Shown: piece by piece, positions 60,640-64,000 of the stretch
How the letters are laid out: each line of letters opens with the position of its first letter
Numbering within the stretch: position 1 is the first letter of the stretch
Assembly (NCBI GenBank): GCA_051530055.1
Contig: CM121342.1
Location: 8,308,001-8,372,000 of the forward strand
Length of the DNA: 64,000 nucleotides
Source: Neoechinorhynchus agilis
Taxonomy: Eukaryota > Acanthocephala
Reading direction: 5' to 3'
Notes under the pieces: generated by a model
Databases searched by the model: none
Told to the model about the DNA's origin: nothing
Seen by the model: the letters and a program-made list of their open reading frames with translations, nothing else
Translations under genes and position numbers: made by a program

Positions 60640-61530
60640 ATCCCGCGAGGCGCCAGGCCCTCAGTAGCCGCCAAATTAGAGTGCTTGATTGAGCGCACCC
60701 TACGTGTCTGACTGGTTCAAACTCCTCGCGTTTCCGAAAGCCATCATTCGTGTTCCCACACAAACATCTGAAGCCAACGAGAATCAATTGCTTAGCCAAA
60801 AGATTTGCAAGAGGTCCGACGCTTTCGAGTGCCTTCAACAAGTCGATCATCTTGGGTGGACGAGCCATCGCTGTAGTGCTCCTCATGACCCGGACTCTCA
60901 ACTCCGCGCGAAGTGCTCCGAGATGCTGGAGGACGGCGATCGTGTTCCGTTCGACTTGTAGGCGGAACGGACCGCCTATTCGCGCCGAACAAGGACATCC
61001 TCGACTCTTTAAAATTGAAGCACCCTCCGCGCAGACGGAGTTGCTTCAAGCCGAATTATGATCCGTCGGGTACATAGCCCGATCACGACACCCTCATCCC
61101 CATTACAGTCTCCACCGTCACTTCTGCTCTGATGTCCTTTCCGCCATCCAGCTGGAGGGCATGATGATTTGAGCCCATCGACATTTACGGGATTTGATCT
61201 GCTTCTCCCCTGGAGCTCAAGGTGCGCGATTGCTGAACGCAATCACCGAGCTCATACGCATAATCATTCGCGGTTCCGTACCTCCTCCAGTCGCAACTCT
61301 ACTCTGGGGTGCCAAGCTGATCACTTTCACCAAAAAAGGTGGAGAGATTCGCCCCATTGCTGTGGGTTGTACCTTCCGTCAATTGGCGTCCAAAGTCAGC
61401 TCGTCTCCTGGCAGTCTCGACTTCACACTCAAGCGACTTCTTGAAGGCTTTCCCGATCACGGCTGTTGGCACGAGGCTGGGTGACCAAGCCGTCACCGTC
61501 GCTGTGGGACTTCGTTCCTATTCATCGGCG
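60640..61530 (+). pseudogene. R2-group-like element E8a, N-terminal and RT start
   Basis: Plus-strand pieces: LIPRGARPSVAAKLECLIERT (about 60645), SDWFKLLAFPKAIIRVP (60700-60770), PPSPL-type spacer, then 61194-61484 with LLNAITELIRIIIRG, WGAKLITFTKKGGEIRPIAVGCTFRQLASK and the start of the following motif (VGTRLGDQAVTVA). It ends abruptly near 61530, where the opposite-strand tail E8b begins. Relative to E1 it covers the pre-RT region and motifs up to, but not including, catalytic motif A. Frameshifts are frequent. Confidence 0.55.
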
Positions 61531-62117
61531 CAGGGCCCCGCTGCACCGCAATGCTTATTTCTTGCGCCAAGAACGACGTCGATCTTGGCTCTCCAGTCGC
61601 CGCGTTGATTCGTTTCCCCAAGTCCTTCACGAGGAGGGCTAGTGCCGACCCTCCCAAGGTACGTTTCCACACCGAAGGGGACAAAATGGTAATTTCGGGT
61701 TAGCTCCCTGTATTTTGAACATTTCCGATCCTCTGCCGCCGTCGCCGCTCCTCATGGACCTTTTTTCGAGTGGCTGATGTTGGAGTTTGCCAACGTGTCC
61801 ACACACGTTGCATCAGCATGCCTTGGAAATCGTCCCGATGACGTCTTGCATATGAGACCGTGTCTCCCTGAAGAGTCCACTATAGTGCCGCAGCTGCAGC
61901 GATGCGGGATGCAAATCGGTAGACCTAATCTCAAGGATACTGCGATCCTGACGACTGAGTCAGCAAGGAGATTTCCAAGTTTACCTACAGGGAGAGCATT
62001 CAGCCACGCTCCCGACTCCTTCGTGGAAGAGGCTACCAGCCGGACCTGAGACAATCTGGACACTCCCCAGCATTCAAAAATCGAATTTATCAAAACGATA
62101 AACGGATGTTTGCTCAT
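61493..62117 (-). pseudogene. R2-group-like element E8b, C-terminal half
   Basis: Minus-strand frames. 62117-61752 has SRLSQVRLVASSTKESGAWLNALP, RIAVSLRLGLPICIPHRCSCG and SGRHGLICKTSSGRFPRHADATCVDTLANSNI: a C.C...H...C zinc motif and the D.TCVDTLA nuclease-like motif. 61684-61493 has GSALALLVKDLGKRINAATGEP and FLAQEISIAVQRG. This is the best-preserved C-terminal domain in the window. E8a and E8b meet 5'-half to 3'-half in opposite orientation, like a twin-priming inversion. Confidence 0.65.
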
Positions 62118-62356
62118 TAAAGATTTGGGAAATAAAATTATTACTTTCGATTTATCTTTGAGATCACAAAATCATAAACTTTTCCCTTATTGGCGTTTAT
62201 GCACCAATGGCATTTGTTTACGATTAAAATATAAATCGGGAGAGCTCGAAGATCTCACATGGAAACACCAATTGTTTTTACGAGCCTTGGAACTCTTTTC
62301 AATTTCAGATTTTTCCAAGGGTATTATAACGCCGTCGAAATGGCGAGTTCGCAGTA
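62098..62356 (+). CDS. Unassigned coding-like ORF next to tRNA-Gly
   Basis: Open frame with protein-like content (LLIKDLGNKIITFDLSLRS, LFPYWRLCTNGICLRL, then a Trp/Leu/Phe-rich helix WKHQLFLRALELF) that runs on through the antisense of tRNA-Gly. No family recognised. It may be an exon or relic of a host or mobile gene. Evidence is composition only. Confidence 0.25.
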
Positions 62357-62377
62357 GCTTGATGTTCGATCGGCTGT

Positions 62378-62448
62378 TGCATTGGCCGGGAATCGAACCC
62401 GGGTCTCCCGCGTGGCAGGCGAGAATTCTACCACTGAACCACCAATGC
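62378..62448 (-). tRNA. tRNA-Gly (anticodon GCC)
   Basis: 71 bases on the minus strand: GCATTGG/CCAATGC acceptor with an A discriminator, D arm GGTTCAGTGGTAGAATTC, anticodon arm CTCGC-CTGCCAC-GCGGG, and T arm CCCGG-GTTCGATTC-CCGG(G). Intact cloverleaf and promoter boxes. Confidence 0.95.
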
Positions 62449-63645
62449 TTTTGAATTTTCATCTCAGCCACAATTGAACTTTTGCGTTTTTGTGCTACAT
62501 TAATATTTTTGTAGGACGCTAAATTCGTTTTCTTTGATCGTTCAAAAAACCGACAGCAAATATTTTTCACCAAAAATGCACAAAACTACGAATAACTTAA
62601 TTTTCAAGGATAATTGGGTTTAGAGCCGTCGTTTACGTCAAGACTCGCAAATAGTTCTGACAAAATCAAGACAAAATAACAAAAATTACGATAAATATCG
62701 ACTTCTAAATTTAACTGTTATTTTAATCGGAAGTGCGTGAAGATGATTTGTATTAACGTCCGAATTAAACTCTGAAATAATTTGTGAGAGACTTAAAACC
62801 TAGTGTTTAATTTCGGAATTCTATGAGATTCGGAACCGCTTGAATGTTTGTAGTCTGCTGCATACTCGTTCAATTTGCTTAGAGTTGTGATTTATATTCT
62901 TATGACTATGTTCGAGTTTTATATAATGAAACAATCGATCGATAGTTCTTGTGCGTGATTGGAAATGGAGAAGTAAAGATGCCCACAAGAATAGCACCGC
63001 TTTTGTGCAAAGTCGATCAGCACATTTACATGTATAAAGGAATAAACTTCAATAATTAATTTGGTGACAAAAAAGGATAAATTATTCGAAACAACGCTCG
63101 GCAGAAAATGAGCATTGGAGAGCATTGCATGAACATCCAGCGAATTTCTTAGCAGATAAATACAGTAGTCAGTTAATGTTTCTACGAAGAAATCGGAGAG
63201 CTTGCAACACAAAATATATTTTCATTATCAACAACAAATATTTGTACCTAATAGATATTTATGCAGAAACCAAATAATGATTAAATGAGTGTTATAAATT
63301 TATTGTGACAAATGTCAATTTTATTGACATCAACGGATTCAGTTCCTCACAAGGTGCCTCCGAAATAAAATACCGAACAACCAAGCAGCGCTTAGTAATC
63401 CTATAACCGTCTTGTTATCTATGCGGTTTCTAGTTATCTTAGATTTAAATTTAAAAATTTATATTGAACGACTACTTTTGAATTTAAAGTAATAATCTTG
63501 AAAAATGACAACTGAGAATAATAAAGAAGGACATCGTCAAAACATTTAAAAAAACTTTTAAAAATCATAAAATCTTTATTTTACGCTCCATATATTCTTC
63601 ATCGATATAAAAATGTCGATATGTGAGGTGCCGGGTCCGAACTTC
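62449..63645. other. AT-rich spacer
   Basis: A minus-strand frame at 62919-63212 (97 codons) has no motif and low-complexity composition. No other feature. Confidence 0.4.
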
Positions 63646-63712
63646 CCCGACGAGGTTCGAAACGTCTTTAATAAATAATCATTTGCCGGGAGTAGACTAA
63701 AACAATAATTCC
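63646..63712 (+). repeat. Dispersed repeat R-b, copy 2
   Basis: Matches 40407-40473 (CGACGAGGTTCGAAACGTC, TTTGCCGGGAGTAGAC, AAACAATAATTCC). Confidence 0.7.
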
Positions 63713-64000
63713 TCCATCGATATATTTAATAAATTACAATCTATACCATAAAATCCATCGGTTCACATTTTAACCGATCTGTAGTTCGTATTACTGAAAT
63801 CGTTTGCTTATAGTATTCTAAAAACGTTATAGGTAAGAATTTTGTTAAAAAATAACTAATTTAAATGTTGCTTCAAAGGTTATAATCAATATTTAGGCTG
63901 TAGAATAACTTTCCTAGCTTTTTAGCAATGCTTGTAGAAAGGGGCGTACGAAGAGACACAATTATTCGCCTTTGGGTTCGTCAAGTTTCTTGAGCGTTTA
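63713..64000. other. Window end, no feature
   Basis: AT-rich, nothing supported. Confidence 0.4.

Noticed and set aside
62919-63212. 97-codon minus-strand frame
   Set aside because: No motif, no neighbours, composition like AT-rich spacer.

Overview
The window is eukaryotic, from an animal with compact genes. The coding regions carry homologues of animal or eukaryote-wide genes (unconventional myosin XVIII, cyclin K, SRF, TMCC, FAM114A, EMC4, TIMM10, ZMAT2, mitochondrial ribosomal protein mL54, DTD1, a TMEM126-like protein). Most introns I could place are 42-77 bases with GT..AG ends, and the DNA is AT-rich. Gene content, short introns and invasive non-LTR and Penelope-like retroelements suggest a small invertebrate. 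A mite or another reduced bilaterian would fit, but the phylum cannot be fixed from this sequence alone.

Layout. 1-9.4 kb is a retroelement graveyard: a decayed LINE, a Penelope-like scrap, a tRNA-like SINE head, an R2-group-like element (-), an RTE-like LINE (+), tRNA-Lys, and a retroelement tail fused exactly to the 3' end of tRNA-Ala. 9.4-17.5 kb holds a TMEM126-like gene, TIMM10, coding exons I cannot name, and several perfect or near-perfect inverted repeats. 17.5-30.1 kb is the gene-dense core: MYO18 (seven exons), cyclin K, an Arg-rich gene overlapping DTD1, FAM114A, and mL54 divergent from FAM114A. 30.5-32.4 kb is a ~188-bp satellite with two alternating variants. 33.3-36.8 kb is a second satellite (~178 bp, about 19-20 copies) ending just upstream of a TMCC gene split by a frameshift. 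ZMAT2 follows at 39.2-39.9 kb.

40.4-64 kb is again mostly mobile DNA with isolated genes. It holds three copies or tails of a Jockey/CR1-like LINE ('LINE-J'), one of them interrupted by an R2-group-like element. It also holds many 3' fragments of that R2-group-like family, two larger Penelope-like elements with GIY-YIG domains and hammerhead-like motifs, a truncated Ty3/Gypsy-like element, EMC4, a minimal SRF, a small acidic secreted-type ORF, and tRNA genes for Lys, Asp and Gly.

How it fits together. The host genes are unrelated housekeeping and cytoskeletal genes: mitochondrial import and translation, the ER membrane complex, the spliceosome, a CDK cyclin and actin-associated proteins. The least ordinary features are the hammerhead-like motifs and foldback structures of the Penelope-like elements, the recurrent closeness of R2-group-like tails to tRNA genes, the triplicated block before DTD1, and a MYO18 whose ATP-binding motifs are erased. 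Exon boundaries were inferred by eye from GT/AG sites, frame continuity and family resemblance.
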